From positions 703,376,720-703,440,719 of the forward strand of contig NC_064614.1 of the NCBI RefSeq assembly GCF_023898315.1: 64,000 nucleotides of DNA, written 5' to 3'. Position numbers and translations under genes: made by a program. The notes under the pieces are model-generated. The model did no database searches and had not been told where the DNA came from. It saw only the letters and a program-made list of their open reading frames with translations. Below, one piece after another: positions 22,844-32,625 of this stretch (position 1 is the first letter of the stretch; the number at the start of each line of letters is the position of its first letter). This DNA comes from Schistocerca nitens. Lineage: Eukaryota; Arthropoda; Insecta; Orthoptera; Acrididae.

Positions 22844-24790
22844 ATGGAAAGAAAACTGTATCTGTCACTCCGAAACATTTCCAATGTTGATGCTATAGCA
22901 CATTATAAGAAATACTGCAAAATATTAAAGACTGTAATACGGATGTCAAAGCAAATATATTACAAGGAAAAGATAGTCATATCAGATAACAAAATAAAGA
23001 CAATATGGGATATAGTGAAGGAGGAGACCGGTAGAACCAGGCATGAAGAGGAACAAATAGCATTAAGAGTAAATGATACATTGGTGACAGATGTGTATAG
23101 TGTTGCAGAACTTTTTAACAAACATTTTATAACTGTTACTGACAAGATGGGGTTGTCAGGTTCGGTAGATGCTGCTATGGATTACCTTAGACCAGCCATT
23201 TCAAGTAACTTCCTTAATATGAATTTGACCCTCACTACCCCAACAGAAATAATGTCCATCATAAAATCTTTAAAATCAAAAACATCTAGTGGGTATGATG
23301 AAATATCAACAAAGTTAATTAAAGAATGTGATTCTGAGCTAAGTAACATATTAAGCTATCTGTGTAACCAGTCGTTTATTAGTGGAATATTTCCTGAATG
23401 GCTGAAATATGCTGAAGTTAAGCTACTGTTTAAGAAGGGAGATAAAGAAATAGCATCAAATTTCCGTCCAATTTCACTGTTGCCAGCATTCTCAAAAATT
23501 TTCGAAAAAGTAATGTACAGTCGTCTTTATAACCATCTTATCTCAAATAACATACTGTCAAAGTCACAGTTTGGATTTCTAAAAGGTTCTGATATTGAGA
23601 AGGCTATCTACACTTACAGTGAAAATGTGCTTAATTCATTAGACAAAAAATTGCAGGCAACTGGTATATTTTGTGATCTGTCAAAGGCATTTGACTGTGT
23701 AAATCACAATATCCTTTTAAGTAAATTAGAATATTATAGTATAACAGGAAATGCTGCAAAATGGTTCAAATCTTATATCTCTGGCAGGAAACAAAGGGTG
23801 TTATTAGGAAAGAGACATGTATCAAGCTATCAGGCCTCATCCAACTGGGAACTAATTACATGTGGGGTCCCACAAGGTTCCATTTTGGGGCCCTTACTTT
23901 TTCTTGTGTATATCAATGACCTTTCATCAGTAACATTACCAGATGCCAAGTTTGTTTTGTTTGCCGATGATACAAACATTGCAATAAATAGCAAGTCAAA
24001 TGTAGTCTTAGAAAAATCAGCCAATAAAATATTTGTGGACATTAATCACTGGTTCCTAGCCAATTCTTTGTCACTAAACTTTGAAAAAACACACTACATG
24101 CAGTTCAGAACTTGTAAGGGGTGTCCCAAGAGTATATGTCTAACATACGATGACAAGAAGATAGAAGAAGTGGACAGTGTTAAATTCTTGGGATTACAGC
24201 TTGATAATAAATTCAACTGGGAGGAGCACACCACAGAACTGCTGAAGCGTCTTAACAAATCTCTGTTTGCAATGCGAATTTTGTCAGACATAGGGGATAT
24301 AAAAATGAAAAAGCTGGCATACTATGCTTACTTTCATTCCATAATGTCATATGGGATTATTTTTTGGGGTAATTCATCAAGCCAAGCTAAAGTTTTCCGG
24401 GCACAAAAACGTGCAGTGAGAGTTATATGTGGTGTGAACTCAAGAACATCCTGCAGAAGCCTGTTTAGGGAACTAGGGATACTAACTACTGCTTCCCAAT
24501 ATATTTATTCGTTAATGAAATTTGTCATTAAAAATATATCACTTTTTCAAACCAACAGCTCAATTCATGGAATCAATACTAGAAATAAGAATAATCTTCA
24601 CAAGGATTTAAAGTCACTTAGTCTTGTACAAAAAGGTGTGCATTATTCAGGAACACACATTTTCAATAACTTGCCAGCAGCCATAAAAATCTTAACAACC
24701 AATGAAATTCAGTTTAAGAGAAGCCTAAAGGATTTATTGGTGGCCAACTCCTTCTACTCCATTGATGAATTTCTTAGTAAAACCAACTGA
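22844..24790 (+). CDS. Non-LTR retrotransposon reverse transcriptase, intact frame
   Basis: The frame gives 648 residues from the first ATG, with no stop. Residues 1-110 look like the linker that follows the endonuclease in such proteins. The reverse transcriptase shows SGYDEISTKLIKE, FRPISLLPAFSKIFEKVM, SQFGFLKGSD and IFCDLSKAFDCVNHN (catalytic Asp). CGVPQGSILGPLLFLVYIND, VLFADDTNI (catalytic DD) and FLGLQLDNKFNWEEH follow. The thumb and C-terminal part include MSYGIIFWGN and RAQKRAVRVI. There is no RNase H domain. The protein copies element RNA into DNA at the target. Because the endonuclease half is missing, this copy is probably inactive, though the long open frame implies recent insertion. 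Exact clade is unresolved. Confidence 0.8.
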   Translation: MERKLYLSLRNISNVDAIAHYKKYCKILKTVIRMSKQIYYKEKIVISDNKIKTIWDIVKEETGRTRHEEEQIALRVNDTLVTDVYSVAELFNKHFITVTDKMGLSGSVDAAMDYLRPAISSNFLNMNLTLTTPTEIMSIIKSLKSKTSSGYDEISTKLIKECDSELSNILSYLCNQSFISGIFPEWLKYAEVKLLFKKGDKEIASNFRPISLLPAFSKIFEKVMYSRLYNHLISNNILSKSQFGFLKGSDIEKAIYTYSENVLNSLDKKLQATGIFCDLSKAFDCVNHNILLSKLEYYSITGNAAKWFKSYISGRKQRVLLGKRHVSSYQASSNWELITCGVPQGSILGPLLFLVYINDLSSVTLPDAKFVLFADDTNIAINSKSNVVLEKSANKIFVDINHWFLANSLSLNFEKTHYMQFRTCKGCPKSICLTYDDKKIEEVDSVKFLGLQLDNKFNWEEHTTELLKRLNKSLFAMRILSDIGDIKMKKLAYYAYFHSIMSYGIIFWGNSSSQAKVFRAQKRAVRVICGVNSRTSCRSLFRELGILTTASQYIYSLMKFVIKNISLFQTNSSIHGINTRNKNNLHKDLKSLSLVQKGVHYSGTHIFNNLPAAIKILTTNEIQFKRSLKDLLVANSFYSIDEFLSKTN

Positions 24791-24810
24791 TTTGTATATA
24801 AGTACAACAT

Positions 24811-24925
24811 AACTTCTGCACAATTTCAGTGCAGTAATGTGTTCATTGAAAAGTTGTGTGTGTGTGTGTGTGTGTTAGTATAATCTAACTTCTGCACCAT
24901 ATCAGTGCAGTAATGTGTTCATTGT
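24811..24925 (+). repeat. Direct repeat in the LINE 3' untranslated region
   Basis: AACTTCTGCA followed by CAGTGCAGTAATGTGTTCATTG occurs at 24811 and again at 24887 (period 76 bp), with a (GT)n run between the copies. Confidence 0.85.
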
Positions 24926-25275
24926 AAATAAGTATTACAGTAGTTGTATTACCTTATAAATAAATAAAAAACTTTTTCATTTTAAATTCAGTGCATTAGT
25001 ATTTGTAAAATTACTCTTAGTGTTCATTAAAAAATGACGATCATTCCACTTGGGACCTGTGGAATGGTACATTAGCTTATTTGTTTTAATTGTAAATATT
25101 TGTCATGTATTGTTGTTTTTCTGACATGTTCCACATCCTGGAGGACCTCCTCACTACGGATCAATTGGAATGAAAGTAAATCTAATCTAATCTAATCTAA
25201 TGAAATATATTACTAGCAAAGAATACATCACGTTACATGTATTTCAGTTGTATCTCGAAACTCTTTCGAATTGTA

Positions 25276-25590
25276 TTGCTTAAGTGTAGTATGGGATACA
25301 AGTTCAGTGTCCGTCGATTTCTTAGTTTCAACTAGCATTGCTGTCCTGTTGTTCACTTGAACTATGTATCCCCTGCTTCACTAAACCGTAAATGAAACAC
25401 CCGATACAAATTAAAAGCTCATTCTAAGTGTGTTGCTTAAGTACAGTACGGAATACGAGTTTGTCGTAAGACGATTTCTTCGTTCTCACTAGCAATACTG
25501 TCCTGTTCTTCACTTGAACGATGTATCCTCCGCTTCAGTACACCCTAAGTGGAACACGAGATACATATTGTAAATGTGTTGTTTATTTCG
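25276..25590. repeat. Diverged tandem duplication, 157-bp period
   Basis: Two adjacent units start at TTGCTTAAG (25276 and 25433). Both contain CGATTTCTT, CACTTGAAC, TGTATCC and CTTCA in the same order. Each unit holds one inverted and one direct copy of the GGATACA motif described for the surrounding structure. Confidence 0.7.
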
Positions 25591-25929
25591 TGTCCGCTCT
25601 TACTAACAGTCTTTTCTTACGTACATATCAGTACTACTGATGACAGAAGGACCTACGTATGTAATATATGTATGCCAGACTTCCGTTGACCTCTATATAT
25701 GTACACTGGTAACGAAAAGGTGGAAATAGACGTACATTACATTTGCAACCTTTACCTCAATTGAACTACACGGAGACAAGAAGGTGACACATGTACAATT
25801 TGTATCCCGTACTTCACTATGGGGTACAGTTTTCTTGTTGCCTTGGACGCTAATAGTATCCCATTCGTTACTTGAGCTATATATCTATACACAACATTTG
25901 TATCTTGCTCGCTAATTGACATATATAGT

Positions 25930-26027
25930 GTCACTGTAAAGACGAAGTGAAGGACGGGATACAAATTTTAGTTGTCTCGTCAGTGTAAAGGCGAAATGAA
26001 GGACAGGATACTAATTTTAGTTGTGTC
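25930..26027. repeat. Tandem duplication, 49-bp period
   Basis: Two units beginning GTCACTGTAAAG (25930) and GTCAGTGTAAAG (25979) match through GATAC and ATTTTAGTTGT with about five differences. Each carries one forward copy of the 18-bp motif. Confidence 0.85.
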
Positions 26028-26494
26028 GGGGGTTTCGCCTGTAATATAGCAAGTACACATTCGAAAATGTCGTACTGGTACTAGTGCTGGGAAACGAAAG
26101 AAGATCGACAGCTGAGAAATTTCTATTATGTACTTCACAACACGAAAATACACACATTGGTGGAATAAAACAGTGAAATATGTCAAAATAGTGAATTAAA
26201 GTGAAAGAAGGAAATGGAAAAGTGAACTTACCACACGGAAATATCGAGGAATAACCGAACCTCGACTAGACAGACAGTAACGAAAATTACATACCCACAA
26301 AGAGACAAATTCATTCCTATAAACGAAAATAAGACACTAAAAATTGTTCTACAATAACAAACTAATACTCCAAATTACCTCAATATCATTACGAATAATT
26401 ATTTTAATGTACAATGATAGCGCTTATCCGGAACACAGAACTTCTTTATTATCTATGCCTCTAAGTGAAGAAATTACTATCTATGACTAATATA

Positions 26495-26566
26495 TGACGT
26501 CATTGATCATAGCCGACGGGTTGTATCCCCTGCTTCACTAGACCCGGCGAGGCGCCTCCCGCCACA
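26495..26566 (-). repeat. Right arm of a long-range inverted repeat
   Basis: Reverse complement of 22615-22676: TGACGTCATTGATC, GCCGACGGGTTGTATCCCC, TGCTTCACTAGACCCGGCGA. It ends about 440 bp before the CHMP7 start codon. Confidence 0.8.
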
Positions 26567-27005
26567 ATCGCGTGTATAGCAGTCCGATTGTCGCAGAGAC
26601 ATCTATCGGACCGCCCGGCAACTCCTGATCCCGCTAGAAGGAAGTCTGTGAACACGCCATAGATAGTGATATCACAGTCTAATGGCATAGGTATAACACG
26701 TGGAGGTAAAATTTTTTTATCCCAATGGTCTAATACATTACCAATTGTGTTAGACTGTGGTTTTATTTATATGAAGGTCGCTGGCCAAAGATTACTTTGC
26801 TCTCACTAAGAACATCGGTGATGTAAGATATCAGCTGGCAATTGTTCTTGGACACTAGAATATGCGTTCTCTGAGCTTACCAAAGAGATTATTGTTGTTG
26901 TTTGCGGCAGTGTTTGTTTAGTTCGTGAGCGGTAGAGTTGAAAGTCATTGAACCGCTTGAAGATTGCACAGTAGTGTTGTCAGCTGATTGTGGTGTTGCG
27001 TTAAA
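26567..27005 (+). promoter_or_regulatory. CHMP7 upstream region
   Basis: The segment between the inverted-repeat arm and the CHMP7 start codon must hold the 5' untranslated region and probably the core promoter. I see no convincing TATA box near a start site. The start codon context is AAAATGG, with A at -3 and G at +4, which is favourable. The placement of the promoter is inferred from position only. Confidence 0.4.
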
Positions 27006-27280
27006 ATGGTCTTGGAAACTGAACCTCCTTTGCCGCCTGATAAGTTACCAAAATGTTGGAATGACAATGTGAGAATTACTGCTTTGTACTCAAGTATTCG
27101 CCCTAAAGATGTCAATCCGTTGGATCGGATAGATAAAATTTCATTTTGGAAACCTGTTGTTGATACTTGGTGTTCCCATCAGCATCGTCACACGTTTACA
27201 CTGGACGAATTGAACAGAGCATTTCTCAGAAACGGCATAAGCCCAGCCTGTTTTGATGCGGTAATAGAAGAGATGATGAG
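27006..27280 (+). CDS. CHMP7: CHMP7, exon 1
   Basis: Exon 1 encodes residues 1-91 plus two bases of codon 92. It begins MVLETEPPLPPDKLPKCW and includes RIDKISFWKPVVDTW, HTFTLDELNRAFLRNGISP and a C-terminal acidic helix. This matches the first N-terminal winged-helix, ESCRT-II-like domain of CHMP7 (human protein: FWAPLV, LRDLQEAFQRKG at the same places). CHMP7 is an ESCRT-III-related protein of the nuclear envelope and endoplasmic reticulum. With LEM2 it recruits ESCRT-III to seal holes in the reforming nuclear envelope. I chose this ATG because it has good context and the preceding in-frame codons include no other ATG. The exon ends at a GTAATT donor (27281) in phase 2. Confidence 0.85.
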
Positions 27281-27297
27281 GTAATTAGAAAGCTATA

Positions 27298-27311
27298 TTA
27301 TTATTATTATT
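27298..27311. repeat. Short TAA/ATT repeat, left flank of Dong-like LINE
   Basis: A run of ATT units directly abuts the 3' end of the - strand LINE. Confidence 0.8.
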
Positions 27312-29014
27312 TCTTTACTTTCTCAGACGTTAAGTCTGGTTGAGAATGGAAAGTGACGCGGACCTTGATCAAGCGTCACTTCCTATTAACTGTACGGTAT
27401 GTGTTATATTGCATTTAGGAACTTTCGGGTAATTGAACATGTATCAATAATTACGGATTTCTGTAGTTGTATATATGTGTTTGGATGTAGCTGTATTGCA
27501 TTGATGTACTGGTGGATATTGTGTGGTATGACTCCTGTAGTTGATACTATAATTGGTATGATGTCAACTTTATCCTGATGCCACATGTCTTTGACTTCCT
27601 CAGCCAGTTGGATGTATTTTTCAATTTTTTCTCCTGTTTTCTTTTGTATATTTGTTGTATTGGGTATGGATATTTCGATTAGTTGTGTTAATTTCTTCTT
27701 TTTATTGGTGAGTATGATGTCAGGTTTGTTATGTGGCGTTGTTTTATCTGTTATAATGGTTCTGTTCCAGTATAATTTTGTATTCATCATTCTCCAGTAC
27801 ATTTTGTGGTGCATACTTGTATGTAGGAACTTGTTGTTTTAAAAGTTTATGTTGAAAGGCAAGCTGTTGATGTATTATTTTTGCGACATTGTCATGTCTT
27901 CTGGGATATTCTGTATTTGCTAGTATTGTACATCCGCTTGTGATGTGATCTACTGTTTCTATTTGTTGCTTACAAGGTCTGCATTTATCTGTTGTGGTAT
28001 TGGGATCTTTAATAATATGCTTGCTGTAATACCTGGTGTTTATTGTTTGATCCTGTATTGCAATCATGAATCCTTCTGTCTCACTGTATATATTGCCTTT
28101 TCTTAGCCATGTGTTGGATGCGTCTTGATCGATGTGTGGCTGTGTTAGATGATACGGGTGCTTGCCATGAAGTGTTTTCTTTTTCCAATTTACTTTCTTC
28201 GTATCTGTTGATGTTATGTGGTCTAAAGGGTTGTAGAGGTGGTTATGAAATTGTAGTGGTGTAGCCGATGTATTTATATGAGTGATTGCTTTGTGTATTT
28301 TGCTAGTTTCTGCTCGTTCTATAAAGAATTTTCTTAAATTGTCTACCTGTCCATAATGTAGGTTTTTTATATCGATAAATCCCCTTCCTCCTTCCTTTCT
28401 GCTTAATGTGAATCTTTCTGTTGCTGAATGTATGTGATGTATTCTATATTTATGGCATTGTGATCGTGTAAGTGTATTGAGTGCTTCTAGGTCTGTGTTA
28501 CTCCATTTCACTACTCCAAATGAGTAGGTCAATATTGGTATGGCATAAGTATTTATAGCTTTGGTCTTGTTTCTTGCTGTCAATTCTGTTTTCAGTATTT
28601 TTGTTAGTCTTTGTCTATATTTTTCTTTTAGTTCTTCTTTAATATTTGTATTATCTATTCCTATTTTTTGTCTGTATCCTAGATATTTATAGGCATCTGT
28701 TTTTTCCGTCGCTTCTATGCAGTCGCTGTGGTTATCCAATATGTAATCTTCTTGTTTAGTGTGTTTTCCCTTGACTATGCTATTTTTCTTACATTTGTCT
28801 GTTCCAAAAGCCATACTTATATCATTGCTGAATACTTCTGTTATCTTTAGTAATTGGTTGAGTTGTTGATTTGTTGCTGCCAGTAGTTTTAGATCATCTA
28901 TGTATAGCAAATGTGTGATTTTGTGTGGGTATGTTCCAGTAATATTGTATCCATAATTTGTATTATTTAGCATGTTGGATAGTGGGTTCAGAGCAAGGCA
29001 GAACCAGAAAGGAC
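27312..29014 (-). mobile_element. Dong/R4-like LINE, 5'-truncated, in TAA repeats
   Basis: A - strand non-LTR element is flanked on both sides by TAA/ATT repeats (27298-27311 and 29015-29054). Its protein ends in a CCHC motif and a restriction-like endonuclease rather than starting with an AP-type endonuclease. That layout and the TAA target fit the R4/Dong group; Bombyx Dong is known to insert in TAA repeats. It is truncated at the 5' end within the reverse transcriptase. It lies antisense in CHMP7 intron 1. Confidence 0.75.
27404..29013 (-). pseudogene. Dong/R4-like reverse transcriptase with C-terminal endonuclease
   Basis: Read on the - strand, the frame opens at SPFWFCLALNPLS (reverse transcriptase block just before the active site) and continues to HLLYIDDLKLLAATN, where YIDD is the catalytic pair. 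Downstream is a long thumb region, then CRPCKQQIETVDHITSGC (C-x2-C-x8-H-x4-C) near 27990-27930. Then comes a restriction-like endonuclease block, KPDIIL with LIEISIP about a dozen residues later, near 27735-27655. A frameshift near 27780-27790 separates the YKIILEQNHYN part from the ITDKTTPHNKPD part, so the frame must change there. The first two thirds of the protein are missing. With the shift and truncation it cannot act alone. Confidence 0.75.

Positions 29015-29054
<40 letters not shown>
29015..29054. repeat. (ATT)n repeat, right flank of Dong-like LINE
   Basis: About 13 ATT units directly abut the 5'-truncated end of the LINE. The pair of repeats is the expected target context. Confidence 0.9.
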
Positions 29055-29870
29055 GGTGGATACCGTGGCGTTATCTCACGTTTTTATTTGATTGTCAATT
29101 ATGATATAACAGCTGATTTCCTTTGATGCTGCCCTAATATGAGAGGGGTTGTACGTTCACACAATAATATTGTATCCTTAAGCTCCTGCTCCCATCCACT
29201 AGTAGCTGTATGTATATGCATACCATTCGTATGACATCTTATGCAGCAGGGTAAATGTTGTAATTCACTGCTTTCAGTAAACAATGTTTAGTACTCTAAA
29301 CTACTTTTCACTAAAGAAAATATTTTTGTTATAATGACAGTTGGTTAAATGAAAGATATGCAAGTCTTGACTATGGTTTAAATCAATCTACTGCAACTGC
29401 ATAAAGGCTCTCCAAAAATCTGTAGTTACAAAGTATGTAAGGTGTTTAATTTCAAAAAAAATATCTATACTGTTGCTTCCAGTTTTGTACCTGAGTAATG
29501 TAAAACTGGATTTTTGTCATTCAGTTTATATACAACATCAGTGTGTATTCACAGATGCAACAAGGCTAGAGGCTACAGAAAGTTGGATAGCTTAGGTATT
29601 TTATTTTGGAAAAAACCATTGATTAGATTTTGTAGTATAGAGCACATCAAAATACCTAGAGATTTAATGACAGTAGGTTAATCTGATAATAGATAATAGT
29701 AGTGACTGTATAGTGAAACGTACATGGTTTTTCACTGTCAGTTTTTGTTATCTGTTAAGTTTGGAAATGTACCCTAAGGAAATTTTGTTGCTGAAATATG
29801 CCTGTATTCTCATTTTTGTTGTATTACATGCAGTTTTCCTCTACTCTCATTTATCCTTTTTTTAATGCAG

Positions 29871-30048
29871 GCACAAACAACTAATGTTATACACAGATTT
29901 CACATATGTTCCAAGTGATTCGTGGACAATGTGGGCTGCTGATGTACTTCTAAAGAGGCCTTTGGAAAAGACATTGAAAGCTGTTAAAGAGTCTGTGTGG
30001 CCTTCTTTCTTTAAGGAGGAAGTTTATGTTCATGTTGCCTCAACAAAG
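29871..30048 (+). CDS. CHMP7: CHMP7, exon 2
   Basis: Exon 2 completes codon 92 (Arg, AG|G) and encodes residues 93-151: LYTDFTYVPSDSWTMWA, then DVLLKRPLEKTLKAV and WPSFFKEEVYVHVASTK. It is preceded by TTTAATGCAG and followed by GTAAAG. The block matches the loop and helix joining the two N-terminal winged-helix domains of CHMP7 (human: SWISWGVGVFLLKPLKWTL). That hydrophobic, basic segment mediates membrane binding in the human protein, as I recall. The exon ends in phase 0. Confidence 0.85.
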
Positions 30049-30629
30049 GTAAAGTCTGTTTTCATTTCAGTTTCCTTCAAAAGTGTGGGAAAGATATCAA
30101 AATTTTATTTTAAATGATGGAAGATGTTAAAATAGGTTTTTACTAATCTTGAGCAACACTCTATAGAACTAAAATAGCCCAGTGTAAAATTACCCAACAG
30201 AATCATTGTCTACTGTGTTGAGAAAGTGCCAAGCAAATTTTCTGATATTTGACATAATAGACCTGCACTTAAAAAACACATCAGTTTATTGTAGATTTTA
30301 TTTAAGGACAATAGATTACAGAAATGTAGGATATAAAGTAGTTTTTTGGACCTGGAAGAGAAGTTAAATAGGATCAAATGAAATACAGTAGGGTTACCAG
30401 AAATTTCAGGACATGTGAAAAAAGGCAGGGAGGAAATTCAGGTGTAGGTTTTGTTGTAAAATTAAAAGCACCGTGACAAATATACTGAATGAATCCTTGA
30501 TAGAATGGCAGTGCTTGTTTAAAAATAAACTAAATATGTTCCATGGAACTCATTCACATCAATTTGCCCCCATGCTCATAGTCTTATTAAAACATAGGCC
30601 TCTATGAAGGAGACATTAATTCACAATGT

Positions 30630-30890
30630 CTTTCTTCCAGATTGCCAGTCCCAATAGCTATACAAGAGAGCTTCTGTGAAGTTCAGAAAGTAGGTGAGAG
30701 GTAGTGGTGAAAATAAAGTTGTGAGAGCAAGTAGCTGGATAGCTCAGTTGGTGGAGCATGTGCCCATGAATAGCAGAGGTTCTGTTTTAGACTCCTAGCC
30801 TAGCATACAGTTTTAATTTGCCACGAAGTTTCAGATGTGTGCACACTCCACTTCATAGTGAAAAATTCATTCCGGAAACCTTTTTGAAGA
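30630..30890 (+). repeat. tRNA-derived SINE of a second family
   Basis: The segment GGATAGCTCAGTTGGTGGAGCA at 30740-30762 resembles a tRNA 5' half with an A box. A weak B-box-like region follows (CAGAGGTTCTGTTTTAGACTCC). The tail reads ACAGTTTTAATTTGCCACGAAG and CACTCCACTTCATAGTGAAA. The preceding part (AGAGAGCTTCTGTGAAGTTC, GTGAAAATAAAGTTGTGAG) looks like the tail of an upstream unit, so it may be dimeric. The B box is too weak for a functional tRNA gene. Confidence 0.65.
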
Positions 30891-31280
30891 GTTACAGAAA
30901 TTTCTGTGTTATAGGGAATCTGGTTAAAGTTTATAGGTAGAGGATATTAGTGTAAAAGTAGGATAAAATAAAAAGCTCATTTCTTCAGTGGAAGATTTTT
31001 GAATAAGATGCCAGAAATGATAGGTCATGTGTTTGTAGAATGTACTAACAATGTCATCATGTCTGCTTTAACACTTTCTTTCTAAAGAAAACAAATAGAA
31101 AATTGAGTTGATGTTGAACAAATTGAACAGACTATCTTTTTTACCAAACATAAAGGAATTGTACAGGCTGTGACTACATTAGAATACTAAGTGATCCTAG
31201 ATTTTTGAGATCAGAGTAAAATTTGATACAGTCTTGGTAATAAATGGTCATCAGGGAACAGCTCTGAAATGTAAATTGTT

Positions 31281-31293
31281 GGGGGGGGGGGGG
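31281..31293. repeat. Poly(G) run of 13
   Basis: Thirteen consecutive G residues in CHMP7 intron 2. Confidence 0.9.
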
Positions 31294-31594
31294 TGTGACA
31301 TAACAAATAAGGCTAAGCAAAAAGTTCAGCATTATAGTACACAAAGTGTATACATACATAGACGAAAGGGACAATTTTTTAATAAAAGTACATAAATAAT
31401 CAGCAAAAGATGATGTAGACTACAAAGACATTCTGGAAGTAATTCTTGGTGTGATGTGTAAAACCTCTTGAAGTATGAAGAATGGAAAGATGATTGTAAT
31501 GTTTCTGCAAAATTATTCACATAATGTCTGTAAAACAATATGCTTCATCAGAAGGGGAGTGATGCTGCAGTATTGTACTTTACATTATAAAAGA

Positions 31595-32065
31595 CAGACA
31601 AAATAAAACGTTTTACCGACCTGTCGGCCTTCTCCTCGTTAAGTACAAGATATTCACTAAAATTATCACCAACCACACAGCAAAAACATTGAATCATAAC
31701 CAAACTAGTGAACAAGATCACTGTATAAGTGGTTGTTGCATCATCAGCCACTTGCTATTTGTGAATGGAGTTACAGAATCAAACAGTGAACGACATGTAC
31801 CAATTTGGATAGGATCCATAGATTTTGCCAAGGCTTATGACCCAATTTAAATGAAATCTGGGGAAATTGCACTAAATCAGCCTATGTTAGTAAACTGAAG
31901 AACATTTGACATTTTTACAGCTTGCATTACAGTGCTTCAAATAGCGGAAAATTTTAAAATTAAAACAGGAATCTGGACGGAAATTCTGTGCTCAGCAGTC
32001 CTAGAGGAAGTTTTCAAATCATTGAACAGAAGAAATGAAGAAGCAGTAGGTTAACAGTTAATGAG
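31595..32065 (+). pseudogene. RTE-like reverse transcriptase relic
   Basis: In mixed frames the + strand shows RPVGLLLVKYKIFTKIITN, TAKTLNHNQTSEQ, IWIGSIDFAKAYDPI (catalytic Asp region) and later SAVLEEVFKSLNRRNEE. These fit, in order, the palm of an RTE-type non-LTR reverse transcriptase. The catalytic DD block is not visible. Stops and deletions make it a dead fragment. It lies sense in CHMP7 intron 2. Confidence 0.65.
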
Positions 32066-32625
32066 GAATCAAAGGATAAGTTGGAAAGTATGCGTGAAAA
32101 TTAATTTCGGCACTATTTTTGTAAGATGGTCAATGGAGAAAGTGCTAATGTAAGTTGAGTTTGATGCTAGCAGAAAAGTTGAGAACAGTGTTATCCTTCA
32201 TGATTCAGCTGCTGCTTTTGTGTGTGTTAGTATATTGCTCCAGGTGAGTTTGTTTTTTCCACAGCATTGTTTATACGTTTCTGCATAGCATTAATGTACT
32301 GCTGCAATACCATAAAGTATATATACCCAATAACATATTCATGAGACTACGATATTCAGTTTATTGGGATCCCACCCTCTACATCAGCTAATAAAAATAC
32401 AGAGCAAGCTTTTTATCTTTGTTTTGTCTGGTGCTGCAGCATGAAAGATTAACTGAGGAGAAAGATTTTGATGCATTCTAGAAATATGTACTGTTTATAA
32501 GGAGTATACATCAGTTAATTTATCAGTGGGCTGTCCTCTTTCTCTCATTGTGATATTTATTGATCATGTGTTTTATGACAAAAAATTATTGACAGATTTC
32601 ATGATGAAATAAAATTATTTTACAG

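Larger units (their letters stand above)
22830..25200 (+). mobile_element. LINE of the jockey/CR1 group, 5'-truncated
   Basis: The copy contains one long intact frame (22844-24790), a 410-bp 3' untranslated region with a (GT)n run, and a tail of four TCTAA units at 25181-25200. The 5' boundary is uncertain (22810-22850). No endonuclease domain is present, so the copy is truncated. It lies inside the structure bounded by the inverted repeats at 22615-22676 and 26495-26566 and is therefore younger than it. No target-site duplication could be defined. Confidence 0.75.
27281..29870 (+). other. CHMP7 intron 1
   Basis: A 2.6-kb intron bounded by GTAATT and a pyrimidine-rich TTTTTTTAATGCAG. It contains the Dong-like LINE and its TAA repeats. 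The remaining 29055-29870 shows nothing else that I recognise. Confidence 0.8.
30049..32625 (+). other. CHMP7 intron 2
   Basis: A 2.6-kb intron bounded by GTAAAG and ATTATTTTACAG. It holds a tRNA-derived SINE, a 13-G run and an RTE-like relic. The rest (for example 32066-32625) is AT-rich with nothing recognised. Confidence 0.8.

Noticed and set aside
26500..26688. Divergent - strand gene starting opposite CHMP7
   Set aside because: A 62-codon frame crosses the inverted-repeat arm; a GTAAGT-like donor near 26230 exists but no second exon or motif supports a gene.
30728..30800. Possible tRNA gene
   Set aside because: The 5' half looks like a tRNA but the anticodon arm and B box are degenerate, and a SINE tail follows.
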